Source: Acidobacteriota bacterium (GTDB lineage Bacteria > Acidobacteriota > Terriglobia > Terriglobales > Acidobacteriaceae). Taken from it: 48,403 nucleotides of DNA. Made by a program: the position numbers and the translations under genes. Under the pieces are notes generated by a model. It was not told the origin of the DNA. It made no database searches and worked only from the letters and a program-made list of their open reading frames with translations. Shown in pieces: positions 7,915 through 17,180 of the stretch (positions are counted from its first letter, which is position 1; each line of letters opens with the position of its first letter). The stretch spans positions 98,783-147,185 of the forward strand of contig JAJZGF010000001.1 in assembly GCA_021805025.1 (NCBI GenBank), written 5' to 3'.

Positions 7915-9057
7915 TTAATCCTCCGGCAGCTTCGTAAGCCTCACGGTCCGGCCGGTTCGCGCCGACTCCCGCGCCGCATCCAGAATCTGCATTACGATCA
8001 CGTTGGTGTCGAGTGAGGTGAGATCGCCCCTGGGCACAAGCTGCCCGCGGAGCACAGCGGCCAGGAAGTTCAGCGAGTCGTTCTGCGGAGGGGCGAGCGG
8101 AGGAGCTGTTACGAGCCGCTCCGGCGCATCTTCGTTCATGCGCAGCCTGATCTGGTCCGCCGCCACCGTAATCGCATACCCCTTGGCTCCGTAGACTTCC
8201 ATGTCCTTGCGCGCGAAAGGCCAGTTCCACGAGCCCATGATGACGGCCTGGGCGTGTGGGTAGGCCAGCACGACCGTCGAGTCATCATCCACCCTGGGAT
8301 AGAGCTGCGGCTTGTCCTGGTTCACCACTGCCGTGACCGTAAGCGGCGTTTCGCCGTGCATCAGCCAGGTCATAAGGTCCACCCCGTAGCAGCCAAAGTC
8401 GTAGAGCGCGCCCGCCCCGTTCTGCGCCGGGTCCGTCAGCCAGCGGAGAAACTCCGGCGGCACGCCAATCTCCGCAGGGCCCTGGTGGCCGTCATGGACT
8501 ACGACGCGGCGGATGGAGCCCAGTTGACCGGAGGCGACCTCGTCATAAGCTGCCTTGTTGCTCGCGTACCAGGTGGTCTCATAGTTCACCAGCACCTGGA
8601 TGTGATGCTCCCGCGCCGCCCTGCGAATGGCCAGAGCGTCGTCGAGTGAGATCGTCAGCGGCTTCTCTACCATCACCGAAACTCCATACTGCGCTGCCGT
8701 CTCAATCACCTTGCGATGGTCGCCGATGGAGGTATAGACCAGCACGGCCTGGGGATGGCGCGCCTGAATCAGGCTCGCCGTGTCTTTGTAGAAAAGGCTC
8801 GCGGCCAGCGCATACTTCTTCTGGTACCTGGCCGCCAGCGCCTGGTCGGGCTCCGCAATGCCCACAAGTTCTACATAAGGGTGCTTCGGCAGTCGGCCCA
8901 AAAAGCCTTCTACGTGCCCATGCACCAGCCCCACAATCGCCACCCGCAGCGGTGCGGGCTGCTCCTGGGCCGAAAGCAAAGCGGGCACGGACAGCATCAG
9001 CAGACTTGAGAAGACGCGGCTCAAACGAGAAGTAAAACAGGCTTTGAAGCGATGCAT
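7915..9057 (-). CDS. Exported Gfo/Idh/MocA family oxidoreductase
   Basis: NAD(P)-dependent sugar or polyol dehydrogenase family. A signal peptide (MHRFKACF..., hydrophobic core, cleavage near LLSAQEQ) precedes the Rossmann domain, which begins at LRVAIVGLVHGHVEGF; the usual GxGxxG is altered to GLVHGH. The EKP motif of the family (MVEKPLTISL) is present and the C-terminal GFO domain is complete. Sec export of a nucleotide-dependent enzyme without Tat twin arginines is unusual, though secreted or lipoprotein members with a signal are common in acidobacteria. I chose ATG 9057; a TTG two codons upstream (9063) sits closer to AGGAGGA and is possible. A -10-like GTAGAAT (9083-9089) lies upstream on this strand. 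Confidence 0.85.
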   Translation of the reverse strand: MHRFKACFTSRLSRVFSSLLMLSVPALLSAQEQPAPLRVAIVGLVHGHVEGFLGRLPKHPYVELVGIAEPDQALAARYQKKYALAASLFYKDTASLIQARHPQAVLVYTSIGDHRKVIETAAQYGVSVMVEKPLTISLDDALAIRRAAREHHIQVLVNYETTWYASNKAAYDEVASGQLGSIRRVVVHDGHQGPAEIGVPPEFLRWLTDPAQNGAGALYDFGCYGVDLMTWLMHGETPLTVTAVVNQDKPQLYPRVDDDSTVVLAYPHAQAVIMGSWNWPFARKDMEVYGAKGYAITVAADQIRLRMNEDAPERLVTAPPLAPPQNDSLNFLAAVLRGQLVPRGDLTSLDTNVIVMQILDAARESARTGRTVRLTKLPED

Positions 9058-9218
9058 CGACAAGAAATCCTCCTGGCAGGCGATTCTACGGGAAGAGGAA
9101 GACGTATCTCCTCTGGTACCTCTTCATGGGAGCGCGCGGACAACCGCATCGCATCTGCGGTCATCATGGAAAGAAGATCGACAGGCTGGCCAAAGCCGCC
9201 AGAGAGGAGCTTCATACC

Positions 9219-9764
9219 ATGCCAGTCCCCCAACGGATGCAACTCATTCGTTATCTTTTGCTTGCATCTTTTGTAATGTGTCTGGACCTGCCTGCGGCCC
9301 AGGCACAGATCCCGAAAGGCGACCTCTTTTTCGGATACAGCCGCACCGGCTCTGACGTCTTCTATCCCAACGTAGGTGGCCTGAACGGCTGGGAGGCAGC
9401 CGGAAGCCTCAAGGTTGCGCCCTTTGTCAGCGCCGATGCCGACGTCGCCCATTACGGCCTGGGCGCAAGTTCGGCTGTTCCCCGGACGACGACATTTCTT
9501 TTTGGGCCGCGCATCACCGCAGGAGCCCTCGGGGTCAAAGTCTTCGCTCACGGACTCATCGGCGGCGAGCACTCGGCCAACAGCGCCTCCAACACCCCCA
9601 TCTCCGGCGGCGCATTCGCGTATGCGATTGGCGCGGGGCTGGATGTGCCGATTGCACCGTTCTTTGGCTGGCGGTTTCTGCTTGACCGCATCAACGCACC
9701 GACGCTATCCCCATCCACGGGAACAGATATTCGCTTTTCCACAGGACTGGTCTTCCATTTTTAG
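9219..9764 (+). CDS. Small outer-membrane beta-barrel-like protein of unknown function
   Basis: A 181-aa protein with a Sec signal peptide (hydrophobic YLLLASFVMCLDL, cleavage near AQAQI). The mature part is Gly-rich with alternating hydrophobic residues, contains GYSRTGS and ends in RFSTGLVFHF. A terminal aromatic residue preceded by alternating hydrophobics is the BamA recognition signature of outer-membrane barrels. This resembles acidobacterial OmpA/OmpW-like eight-strand barrels, but I recognise no exact family. ATG 9219 is chosen because GAGGAG lies nine bases upstream; the frame is open further upstream without a better start. It is divergent from the Gfo/Idh gene. Confidence 0.7.
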   Translation: MPVPQRMQLIRYLLLASFVMCLDLPAAQAQIPKGDLFFGYSRTGSDVFYPNVGGLNGWEAAGSLKVAPFVSADADVAHYGLGASSAVPRTTTFLFGPRITAGALGVKVFAHGLIGGEHSANSASNTPISGGAFAYAIGAGLDVPIAPFFGWRFLLDRINAPTLSPSTGTDIRFSTGLVFHF

Positions 9765-9776
9765 CGAAATGACTCG

Positions 9777-10085
9777 ATGCGGCGGCCGCGCGCTGTCAAC
9801 CCCCGGGCTTCAATCGTCGTCCACCTGTTCGTGAACTCAGTTGAGACCCGCTTTCGCTGCCCATGCTGCGGCTGCCGTACCCTTGAAGCTCCCGAGGCCA
9901 TGGGACTATGCCCGGTCTGCTGGTGGGAGGACGACGGCCAGGACGACGAGGACGCCTGCGAGGTCCGTTTGACCGTAAATGGCACCCTCAGCCTGACCCA
10001 GGCCCGCGCCCACTATGCCCAATGCGGTGCGGCTCATCCACGCTTCCTGCCCTATGTGCGCAAGCCGCAGGTCACTGAGCAGTAA
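9777..10085 (+). CDS. CPCC-type cysteine-rich protein
   Basis: A 102-aa protein with the CPCC family pattern: FRCPCCGCRTL, then GLCPVCWWEDDGQDD, that is paired Cys motifs likely to bind zinc, followed by an acidic helix. Family function is unknown, though members are often found next to toxin-like or immunity genes; nothing here points to that. The start is uncertain. ATG 9777 has no ribosome binding site, and a GTG about 20 codons further in would leave just the conserved domain. It is 12 bases downstream of the barrel protein gene. Confidence 0.7.
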   Translation: MRRPRAVNPRASIVVHLFVNSVETRFRCPCCGCRTLEAPEAMGLCPVCWWEDDGQDDEDACEVRLTVNGTLSLTQARAHYAQCGAAHPRFLPYVRKPQVTEQ

Positions 10086-10130
10086 CGTAACTTTCGCGGT
10101 CCGCCGTCAGGGCCATGCCGACGGGCCGGT

Positions 10131-10159
10131 TTGACCCTGCCCGCAAACCCACTTACCAT
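10131..10159 (+). promoter_or_regulatory. Putative sigma-70 promoter of tig
   Basis: TTGACC (10131-10136), a 17-base spacer and TACCAT (10154-10159). It would give an untranslated leader of about 95 bases before the trigger factor start. Confidence 0.5.
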
Positions 10160-10230
10160 GAATTGAGGTATTTTCCGCCTCGCGGCGCTGGTCTGCCTCC
10201 AGGGCAGCAGTCTCGCACGGCAGTTTGTTT

Positions 10231-10245
10231 GGCGCCAAGGGCGCC
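10231..10245 (+). promoter_or_regulatory. Hairpin just upstream of the tig ribosome binding site
   Basis: GGCGCC-AAG-GGCGCC forms a perfect 6-bp GC stem with a 3-base loop, directly before GGAAGG and the TTG start. It could tune translation initiation. No function is shown by the sequence itself. Confidence 0.3.
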
Positions 10246-10259
10246 TGGAAGGCGAAACG

Positions 10260-11642
10260 TTGAGTCCCACTGACACCGTCGAAAGCAACCCCCAACCTGA
10301 AACGGCTGAAGCTGCATCCGCGCACGATCACTCCCACGATGGCCACGACCACGGGCACGACCACCAGCAGGGGCCGGTACTGAATCCGGAATGCACCCGC
10401 GAGATGGTCATTGAGGCGCCCGCAGAGGAAGTTTCCAAGGCCTTCCGCAGGGTCACCCGCAACTATCAGAAGTACGCGCGCATCCCCGGATTCCGGCCCG
10501 GCAAGACGCCTGAGTCGGTAATTCAGCGCCGCTATGCCACAGAGATTCGCAAGGAAGTCATCGACTCCCTGCTGCCCGAGCGCTTCAACCACGGAGTGCG
10601 CGACCTGAATATCAAGCCGGTCGGCCAGCCGCAGGTGACGGAGCTGACCATTGACGACGGCAAGCCTCTGCATGTGAAGGCGGTGTTCGAGTACATTCCG
10701 GATTTTCCCATTGAGGGCTACCAATCCGTCACGGTCGAGAAGCCGTCCGTTGAGTTGACCGACGAAGAGTTCCGCCGCGAGATGGATGAACTGCGCGAGT
10801 CCCGCGCGACCATCGAGCCGGTAGAGGAAGACCGAGAGATGGTGGATGGCGACTGGGCGCAGATCTCCTACACCGGCGTCGTGACCGGCGAGGACGATGC
10901 TCCCCCGTTGAACGGCGAAGATGCCTTGGTTGAGATCGGCGGCAAAGACACCGTGGAGGCGTTTACCCAGGTACTGCGCGGAGCAAAAGCCGGCCAGGAG
11001 TTGAAGGCCGAGGTCATCTACCCCGCCGGGTATCCTGAGGCAAAGCTGGCCGGCAAGACCGTGGCCTACGACGTGAGCGTGAAGGCCATCAAGAAGCGCA
11101 CCCTTCCCGAGCTGAACGACGAGTTTGCCAGGGAAATGGGCAGCTACGAGAGCCTCGCAGACCTTGAGACCCGCGTCCGCGAGCACATGGCCAGCCGCAA
11201 GCGCAACAGCGTCGAGTCCGAGACTAAAGACAAGCTCTTTGCCGCGCTAACGCAGAAGTTTCCCTTCCCGGTGCCGGAGTCGCTGGTGCAGGATCGCATC
11301 GATGCGCGCCTCGACCGCGGCCTGCGCGCCCTCGCCGCGCAGGGCATGGAGGCCGAGCAGATGCGCAAGCTGGACTTTGGCCGCCTGCGCACTGCACAGC
11401 GGGACGGAGCCATCGCCGAGGTAAAGGCCTACATTCTCATGGATCGGATCGCAGAGGCTGAGGGAATCACGGTAAGCGACGAAGAGGTGGACCGCGAGAT
11501 TCAGATCGCCGCCATCCAGTCGCGGGAGCCCGTCGAGGCACTCCACAAGCGATTGACGGAAGATGGCGGGCTGGCTAGAATCCGGGAACAGCTTAAACGC
11601 GAAAAAGTTGCGGATTTGCTCTACGAGAGGCTGCCCGCTTAA
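10260..11642 (+). CDS. tig: Trigger factor (ribosome-associated chaperone and prolyl isomerase)
   Basis: Binds ribosomes at the exit tunnel and shelters nascent chains. The 460-aa protein has the ribosome-binding domain with [14 protein letters not shown] (GFRxGxxP signature), an FKBP-type domain beginning near [10 protein letters not shown], and the helical C-terminal substrate cradle. The start is TTG with GGAAGG upstream; the first internal ATG would remove conserved N-terminal residues. An extra N-terminus of about 40 residues precedes the family's usual beginning and holds seven His in residues 22-35, alternating with Asp. It heads the cluster tig-clpP-clpX, a common bacterial arrangement linking folding with degradation. 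A TTGACC-17-TACCAT promoter lies upstream. Confidence 0.96.
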   Translation: MSPTDTVESNPQPETAEAASAHDHSHDGHDHGHDHQQGPVLNPECTREMVIEAPAEEVSKAFRRVTRNYQKYARIPGFRPGKTPESVIQRRYATEIRKEVIDSLLPERFNHGVRDLNIKPVGQPQVTELTIDDGKPLHVKAVFEYIPDFPIEGYQSVTVEKPSVELTDEEFRREMDELRESRATIEPVEEDREMVDGDWAQISYTGVVTGEDDAPPLNGEDALVEIGGKDTVEAFTQVLRGAKAGQELKAEVIYPAGYPEAKLAGKTVAYDVSVKAIKKRTLPELNDEFAREMGSYESLADLETRVREHMASRKRNSVESETKDKLFAALTQKFPFPVPESLVQDRIDARLDRGLRALAAQGMEAEQMRKLDFGRLRTAQRDGAIAEVKAYILMDRIAEAEGITVSDEEVDREIQIAAIQSREPVEALHKRLTEDGGLARIREQLKREKVADLLYERLPA

Positions 11643-11751
11643 GGGGCCTGCACGCGGTTCACGACGCCGCAGCGGCCAGAATTTATCGGCTTGCGCGGCC
11701 AACAGGAACGGGAACTCAGGATTCCCGAAGGAAAAGCGAGAGAATCACTCT

Positions 11752-12342
11752 ATGGCATTGGTTCCCATGGTGGTTGAGCAGACGAGCCGCGGCGAGCGCG
11801 CCTATGACATCTATTCCCGTCTGTTGCGCGACAACATCATCTTTCTCGGCACGCCGATCGACGACCAGGTGGCTAACCTTATCGTCGCTCAGATGCTTTT
11901 CCTCTCCGGTGAAGATCCGGAAAAGGACGTACAGCTTTACATCAACTCGCCGGGCGGATCCATCACTGCAGGACTTGCTATCTATGACACGATGCAGTTC
12001 ATCAAGAACAATGTGGTGACCTATTGCATCGGTCAGGCCGCCAGCATGGGAGCCTTTCTGCTGCTGGCCGGCACCAAGGGCAAGCGCTTCGCGCTGCCTA
12101 ATTCGCGCATTCTGATCCATCAACCTTCGATGGGTGGCTTGAGCGGTCAGGCAACAGACATCGACATCCACGCCCGCGAGATTCTGCGCATCCGCGAGAT
12201 CACGAACAATCTGATGGCGAAGCACACCGGCCAGTCGCTCGATCGCATTGAGCGCGACGTCGAGCGCGACTTCATCATGAACGCGCAGCAGGCCAAGGAG
12301 TACGGCATTGTTGACGAGATCATAGACCGGCCGCGGGTCTGA
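11752..12342 (+). CDS. clpP: ATP-dependent Clp protease proteolytic subunit
   Basis: Serine peptidase forming the double-ring chamber used by ClpX. The 196-aa protein shows the catalytic triad Ser98 ([11 protein letters not shown]), His123 (LIHQPSMGG) and Asp173 (ERDVERDF). [18 protein letters not shown] is the classic mature N-terminus, so any propeptide is only a few residues long. The ATG at 11752 fits family length, with purine-rich AAGGAAAAGCGAGAG upstream. It lies 109 bases behind tig and 62 before clpX. Confidence 0.97.
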   Translation: MALVPMVVEQTSRGERAYDIYSRLLRDNIIFLGTPIDDQVANLIVAQMLFLSGEDPEKDVQLYINSPGGSITAGLAIYDTMQFIKNNVVTYCIGQAASMGAFLLLAGTKGKRFALPNSRILIHQPSMGGLSGQATDIDIHAREILRIREITNNLMAKHTGQSLDRIERDVERDFIMNAQQAKEYGIVDEIIDRPRV

Positions 12343-12404
12343 GCCGGGTGGGCCCCGCACAGAGGGGGGTCGCAATAAGATAGATGTAAAGAGGGAGCTG
12401 GACC

Positions 12405-13673
12405 ATGAAAACGCGCACGGGACCTGAAGAAGCGCTTCGCTGTTCGTTCTGCCACAAGTCGCAGGACGCGGTAGCCAAACTGATCTCGTCGCCCAGCGAC
12501 TATCCGCGCGCCTATATTTGCGATGAGTGCGTAGCCGTCTGCAACTCGATTCTCGAGGACGACCGCGGCGAGGCGCATCCCACGACTGCCGCCGGCCACC
12601 TGCCCAAGCCGCAGGAGGTCAAGAGCTTCCTCGACGACTTTGTCATTGGTCAGGACCAGACCAAAAAGAAGCTGGCCGTCGCCGTCTACAACCATTACAA
12701 GCGTGTGCAGATGAACCGCATGCGCAACAATGAGGTCGAACTCGCCAAGTCCAACATCCTGCTGATTGGCCCCACCGGCTCCGGTAAGACCCTGCTGGCG
12801 CATACCCTCGCCAAGATGCTCGACGTGCCCTTCGCCATTGTGGACGCAACCACCCTGACCGAGGCCGGCTACGTGGGCGAGGATGTCGAGAACATCATCC
12901 TCAAGCTGCTGCAGGCCGCCGACGGCGACGTGACACGCGCCCAGCAGGGCATTATCTACATCGACGAGATTGATAAAATCGGCCGCAAGGACGAGAACCC
13001 GTCGATTACCCGCGATGTCAGCGGCGAAGGCGTGCAGCAGGCGCTGCTCAAGATTCTTGAAGGCACCGTGGCCAACGTGCCGCCGCAGGGCGGGCGCAAG
13101 CATCCGCACCAGGAGTTCACCGCAGTCGACACCACCAACATCCTCTTTATCTGCGGCGGAGCATTCGTTGGGCTGGAGCGCGTGGTAGGCCGTCGCGTCG
13201 GCAAGAAGGCATTGGGATTTAAGGCTACAGATACCGAAGCCGAGTCAGCGCAGCGTTCCCATCGCGACACCGAACTGCTGCGCAAGACAGAGCCGCAGGA
13301 CCTCATCAAGTACGGCCTCATCCCTGAGTTCGTCGGTCGTCTGCCTGTCATGGGCATCCTCGACGAACTGGATGAAGCGGCGCTGATCGAGATTCTCACC
13401 AAGCCCCGTAACGCCATCCTCAAGCAGTACCAGCGACTGCTCGAATATGAGAATGTCCGCCTGCATTTCACGCAGGATGCTATTGGCGCGGTGGCCCGTG
13501 AGGCACTGGCGCGCAAGGTGGGCGCGCGTGGTCTGCGCATGATCCTGGAAGAGTTGATGCTTGACCTGATGTATCACCTGCCAAGCAACAAACGAGTCCG
13601 CGATCTGGAAATCACGCGCGAAATGGTCGAGCGCCGCGACCTGTCGCTCTGCCTGCTCGAGAAAGCGGGCTGA
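12405..13673 (+). CDS. clpX: ATP-dependent Clp protease ATP-binding subunit
   Basis: AAA+ unfoldase that recognises tagged substrates, including SsrA-tagged ones made with SmpB (encoded in this window), and feeds them to ClpP. The N-terminal zinc-binding domain has Cys13, Cys16, Cys39 and Cys42. Walker A is GPTGSGKT, Walker B is IIYIDEIDK, and [12 protein letters not shown] is followed by the sensor region [11 protein letters not shown]. Length (422 aa) is standard. The start ATG has AGAGGGAGCT upstream. A hairpin immediately after the stop suggests that the tig-clpP-clpX transcript ends here. Confidence 0.97.
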   Translation: MKTRTGPEEALRCSFCHKSQDAVAKLISSPSDYPRAYICDECVAVCNSILEDDRGEAHPTTAAGHLPKPQEVKSFLDDFVIGQDQTKKKLAVAVYNHYKRVQMNRMRNNEVELAKSNILLIGPTGSGKTLLAHTLAKMLDVPFAIVDATTLTEAGYVGEDVENIILKLLQAADGDVTRAQQGIIYIDEIDKIGRKDENPSITRDVSGEGVQQALLKILEGTVANVPPQGGRKHPHQEFTAVDTTNILFICGGAFVGLERVVGRRVGKKALGFKATDTEAESAQRSHRDTELLRKTEPQDLIKYGLIPEFVGRLPVMGILDELDEAALIEILTKPRNAILKQYQRLLEYENVRLHFTQDAIGAVAREALARKVGARGLRMILEELMLDLMYHLPSNKRVRDLEITREMVERRDLSLCLLEKAG

Positions 13674-13695
13674 TCTCACGCGACCGTCGGTGAGA
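13674..13695. terminator. Hairpin after clpX, possible terminator
   Basis: TCTCAC pairs with GTGAGA (6 bp, 10-base loop) directly behind the clpX stop and before the stop of the convergent CDGSH gene. There is no T tract, so confidence is low. Confidence 0.35.
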
Positions 13696-13718
13696 CCGGC
13701 CCCCTTCCCTGCGGACGA

Positions 13719-13958
13719 TTACAGCTTGGCGTGACTCCCGTCGCAAAACGGATGATTTCCGGTGTGCTTGCACCCGCAAAGATAAACTGTCTTTGACTCG
13801 GACGCTTCGAACTTCACCGGAGTCATGCCGGTACCTTTATGGCTTCCATCGCAGAAAGGCTGGTTGGCGCTGTGCCCGCATGCACACCAGTGGTAGCTTT
13901 TACCGGCCTCCACTGCGACTGGATACGGGCCTTTTTGAGCGATCTTCGGTTCTGACAT
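13719..13958 (-). CDS. CDGSH iron-sulfur domain protein, tandem motif
   Basis: A 79-aa protein made of two CDGSH-type motifs. The first has Cys25, Cys27, Cys36 and His40 (CACGHSANQPFCDGSH); the second has Cys61, Cys63, Cys72 and His76 (CGCKHTGNHPFCDGSH). Each C3H1 set is expected to bind a redox-active 2Fe-2S cluster. Bacterial tandem CDGSH proteins of this size are widespread and their role is poorly known. I chose ATG 13958 because AAGGAGA precedes it; the frame is open further upstream but without family similarity. It lies on the opposite strand between clpX and lon. Confidence 0.93.
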   Translation of the reverse strand: MSEPKIAQKGPYPVAVEAGKSYHWCACGHSANQPFCDGSHKGTGMTPVKFEASESKTVYLCGCKHTGNHPFCDGSHAKL

Positions 13959-14072
13959 TCCATTCTCCTTGAGAGGCATTCCAACCATTATCGCCTGCGG
14001 AAAGGCACTACCCCGCTGGAAAACAGGCCGGATGGCGCTCACCCAATAACCTCTCCGCGGACTATTCCGCTG

Positions 14073-14078
14073 TACAAT
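14073..14078 (+). promoter_or_regulatory. Putative -10 element of lon
   Basis: TGTACAAT contains the -10-like TACAAT about 72 bases before the lon start. No good -35 is visible. The same GTACAAT core precedes the epimerase and CPBP genes. No CIRCE element is seen. Confidence 0.3.
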
Positions 14079-14149
14079 CCCAACAAGACTTGTGAAAATC
14101 GCCTTGAAGCGCAGGAGGCATTCGCGAGTCTAACCTATCAGGAACCCTT

Positions 14150-16561
14150 ATGACCGCGCCGCGCGAAAAATCCGAGCCCCGCAAGCTGCCCATGATGCCC
14201 ATCCGGGACATGGTGATCTTCCCCTACATGATGACCCCTTTTGTCGTGGGCCGGCTGTCGAGCGTGCGCGCTCTTGAGGAAGCAATGAACGGCGACCGCA
14301 AGATCTTCCTCGCCACGCAGCACGACGCCTCCATCGACGAGCCCCGCGCCAAGGACATCTACCAGGTAGGCTCCATCTGCAACATTGTGCAAAGCGTCAA
14401 GATGCCCGACGGCAACATCAAGGTGCTGGTCGAGGGCGTAGAACGTGCCAAGTCTGTTGAGGTCAACGACCGCGATGGCTTTTTCGTGGCCACTGTCCGC
14501 ACCGGCAAGGCAGATTTTGAAATGACGTCGGCGGTGGAGCAACTGATGCAGCGCGTCACCTCGCTCTTCGAGCAGTACGTCAAGCTGCAGCAGTCACTCA
14601 ACTACGAGACCATCATCGCTTCGGTGCGCATGGATGAGCCGGCAAAGCTCTCCGACACCATTGCGGCCAACCTGCAGCTTGGCATTGAGGAAAAGCAGGA
14701 GCTGCTCGCGATCTTTGACCCCGCCGCACGCCTGGCCCGCATCGCGGATGTGCTCGATATCGAGATTGAAAAGCTGGATCTTGACCGCAACATCCAGTCG
14801 CGCGTGAAGCGCCAGATGGAGCGTGCGCAGAAAGAGTACTACCTCAACGAAAAGATCAAGGCCATCCAGAAGGAACTGGGCCGCGGCGAGAAAAGCGAGT
14901 TCGATGAGCTGCGCAAGAAGATCGAGTCAGCGGGCATGCCGAAGGATGTGCTCGACAAGGCTATCCAGGAGTTGAAGAAGCTGGAAGCCATGCCACCCAT
15001 GTCGGCTGAGTCTACCGTGAGCCGTAATTACATTGATTGGCTACTGGCTGTGCCGTGGAAGAAGCGCTCTAAGGAAACGCGCTCCATAGACTTTGCGGAG
15101 AAGGTGCTGAACGAGGATCACTACGGCCTTGAGAAGATCAAGGAGCGCATTCTTGAGTTCCTTGCGGTGCGCCAGTTAGTCAAGAATCCCAAGGGGTCCA
15201 TCCTATGCTTCGTCGGGCCTCCGGGCGTGGGCAAGACTTCGCTCGGCATGTCGATCGCCAAGGCCACGGGCCGCAAGTTCGTTCGTCTTTCGCTGGGCGG
15301 CGTGCGCGACGAGGCCGAGATTCGCGGTCATCGCCGTACATACATCGGCGCGCTGCCCGGCCAGATCATCCAGCATATGAAGCGCGCCGGCACCAAGAAT
15401 CCCGTCTTCCTGCTCGACGAGGTAGACAAGATGGCGTCGGACTTCCGCGGTGACCCGGCATCGGCGCTGCTTGAGGTGTTGGACCCCGAGCAGAACACAA
15501 CTTTTCAGGATCACTATCTCGACGTGGACTACGATCTCTCCCAGGTGCTGTTCGTCGCCACGGCCAATGTGATGCACACTATTCCGGCCGCACTCCAGGA
15601 CCGCATGGAGGTGTTGCGCCTGCAAGGGTACACCGAGCAGGAGAAGCTGGAAATTGCGCGCCAGTATCTGGTGAAAAAGCAGCGCCAGCAAACCGGCCTG
15701 AGCGAAAAGAACATCGTCATCCACGACGACGCGATTCTTGAGATCATTCGCAGCTACACGCGCGAGGCAGGCGTGCGCAACCTGGAGCGCGAACTCGGCA
15801 ACGTGTGCCGCAAGGTGGCGCGCCGCGTGGTCAAGAAAGGCGCGAAGCACAAGGAAGAGCTGACTGCGGCAAACATTGCCGAATTCCTCGGCGTCTCACG
15901 CTACCGCGAATCCGAAGTGCACGAGAAGAGCGAGATCGGCCTGGTGACAGGCCTGGCGTGGACTGAAGTCGGCGGCAGCATTCTGACGACCGAAGTTCAG
16001 GTGCTCGACGGCAAGGGCAAGCTCACCATTACCGGCCAGCTCGGCGACGTGATGCAGGAGTCGGCGCAGGCCGCGCTCAGCTACATCCGCGGCAGGGCGC
16101 AGGCGCTTGGCCTCAGCCGCGAGTTCTATCGCAACGTGGACCTTCACCTGCACGTGCCAGAAGGCGCCATTCCCAAAGACGGCCCCTCCGCCGGCATCAC
16201 CATGGCTACGGCGCTGGCCAGCGCGCTGGCCAAGATTCCTGTGCGCCGCGACATCGCCATGACCGGCGAGATTACGCTGCGCGGCAAGGTGCTGCCCATC
16301 GGCGGGCTGAAAGAAAAGCTTCTGGCCGCTCTGCGCGCCGGTATCTTCGAGACCATCCTGCCCAAGGCCAACGAAAAGGATGTGGCCGAACTGCCGGACA
16401 ACATTAAGAAGTCGATGAAGCTCCATTTTGTGGACACGATGGATGAGGTGCTGGCGCTGGCGCTCGAAGGACCGCTGCCCGCATCGATCCCAGGTGAGTC
16501 TGAGGTGCTGGCTGCGGTGCCTGCACCGGAGTCTGCAGGTGGACAGGTCGCGCGGCAGTAG
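14150..16561 (+). CDS. lon: ATP-dependent Lon protease
   Basis: Degrades damaged and regulatory proteins in the cytoplasm. Domains of the 803-aa LonA type are all present: the N-terminal substrate domain (starting [14 protein letters not shown]), AAA+ ATPase with Walker [10 protein letters not shown] and Walker [11 protein letters not shown], and the peptidase domain with the Ser680-Lys723 dyad (DGPSAGIT and [10 protein letters not shown]). A short Ala/Pro-rich tail follows. The start ATG has AGGA seven bases upstream. engB follows after 25 bases and may be cotranscribed. Confidence 0.97.
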   Translation: MTAPREKSEPRKLPMMPIRDMVIFPYMMTPFVVGRLSSVRALEEAMNGDRKIFLATQHDASIDEPRAKDIYQVGSICNIVQSVKMPDGNIKVLVEGVERAKSVEVNDRDGFFVATVRTGKADFEMTSAVEQLMQRVTSLFEQYVKLQQSLNYETIIASVRMDEPAKLSDTIAANLQLGIEEKQELLAIFDPAARLARIADVLDIEIEKLDLDRNIQSRVKRQMERAQKEYYLNEKIKAIQKELGRGEKSEFDELRKKIESAGMPKDVLDKAIQELKKLEAMPPMSAESTVSRNYIDWLLAVPWKKRSKETRSIDFAEKVLNEDHYGLEKIKERILEFLAVRQLVKNPKGSILCFVGPPGVGKTSLGMSIAKATGRKFVRLSLGGVRDEAEIRGHRRTYIGALPGQIIQHMKRAGTKNPVFLLDEVDKMASDFRGDPASALLEVLDPEQNTTFQDHYLDVDYDLSQVLFVATANVMHTIPAALQDRMEVLRLQGYTEQEKLEIARQYLVKKQRQQTGLSEKNIVIHDDAILEIIRSYTREAGVRNLERELGNVCRKVARRVVKKGAKHKEELTAANIAEFLGVSRYRESEVHEKSEIGLVTGLAWTEVGGSILTTEVQVLDGKGKLTITGQLGDVMQESAQAALSYIRGRAQALGLSREFYRNVDLHLHVPEGAIPKDGPSAGITMATALASALAKIPVRRDIAMTGEITLRGKVLPIGGLKEKLLAALRAGIFETILPKANEKDVAELPDNIKKSMKLHFVDTMDEVLALALEGPLPASIPGESEVLAAVPAPESAGGQVARQ

Positions 16562-16586
16562 AACACTGCCCGCCATCCAATTCATC

Positions 16587-17180
16587 ATGCGCTATTCAAC
16601 CCAATTCCTGCTCTCGGCCCTGGCGACGGCTCAGTTCCCTCCCGCCGGCGTGCCGGAGATTGCCTTCCTCGGCCGCTCCAACGTGGGCAAGTCAAGCCTG
16701 CTGAATGCGCTCGTCGGCGACAAAGCAGCCAAGGTCTCTTCCACTCCGGGACGTACACGCGCAATTAATTTTTTTGCCCTGCTCGGATCAGACCAGAAGC
16801 AGAAAATAATCTTCGCCGACCTGCCTGGCTACGGCTACGCCAAGATTTCGAAATCCATCTCGGCGGGCTGGCCGGCCTTCATCGAGCCCTATCTTGCGGA
16901 ACGGGCAACGCTCGGCCTCTGCATCTGCCTGGTCGACTCAAATATCCCCCCGCAGGCCAGCGACCGGCTGCTGGTGGATTGGCTGCGCGCCGCGGGCCGT
17001 GAGTTTGCGGTGGTGGCCACCAAGGCGGACCGGCTGAGTGGCAACGAGCGCACCCGCAATCTGGCGGCGATCAAAACATCTCTGGATCTCGATGCGGTTC
17101 TGGCTGTTTCAGCCAAGACAGGCTTCGGCGTTCGCGAGCTGTGGAGCCGCATCGACAAAGTCCGCGCAGACCAGAGCTAA
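16587..17180 (+). CDS. engB: Ribosome biogenesis GTP-binding protein EngB (YihA/YsxC)
   Basis: Small GTPase (197 aa) required for assembly of the large ribosomal subunit. G1 is GRSNVGKSS, G2 lies in STPGRTRAINFF, G3 is DLPGYGYAK, G4 is TKADR and G5 is VSAKTGFG. Length is normal. There is no strong ribosome binding site before ATG 16587, and the gene lies 25 bases behind lon, so coupling to lon translation is plausible. Its stop overlaps the stop of the leftward gene at 17177 by four bases. Confidence 0.94.
   Translation: MRYSTQFLLSALATAQFPPAGVPEIAFLGRSNVGKSSLLNALVGDKAAKVSSTPGRTRAINFFALLGSDQKQKIIFADLPGYGYAKISKSISAGWPAFIEPYLAERATLGLCICLVDSNIPPQASDRLLVDWLRAAGREFAVVATKADRLSGNERTRNLAAIKTSLDLDAVLAVSAKTGFGVRELWSRIDKVRADQS

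Noticed and set aside
14041-14149. Search for a CIRCE or heat-shock operator before lon
   Set aside because: No TTAGCACTC-type inverted repeat is present.
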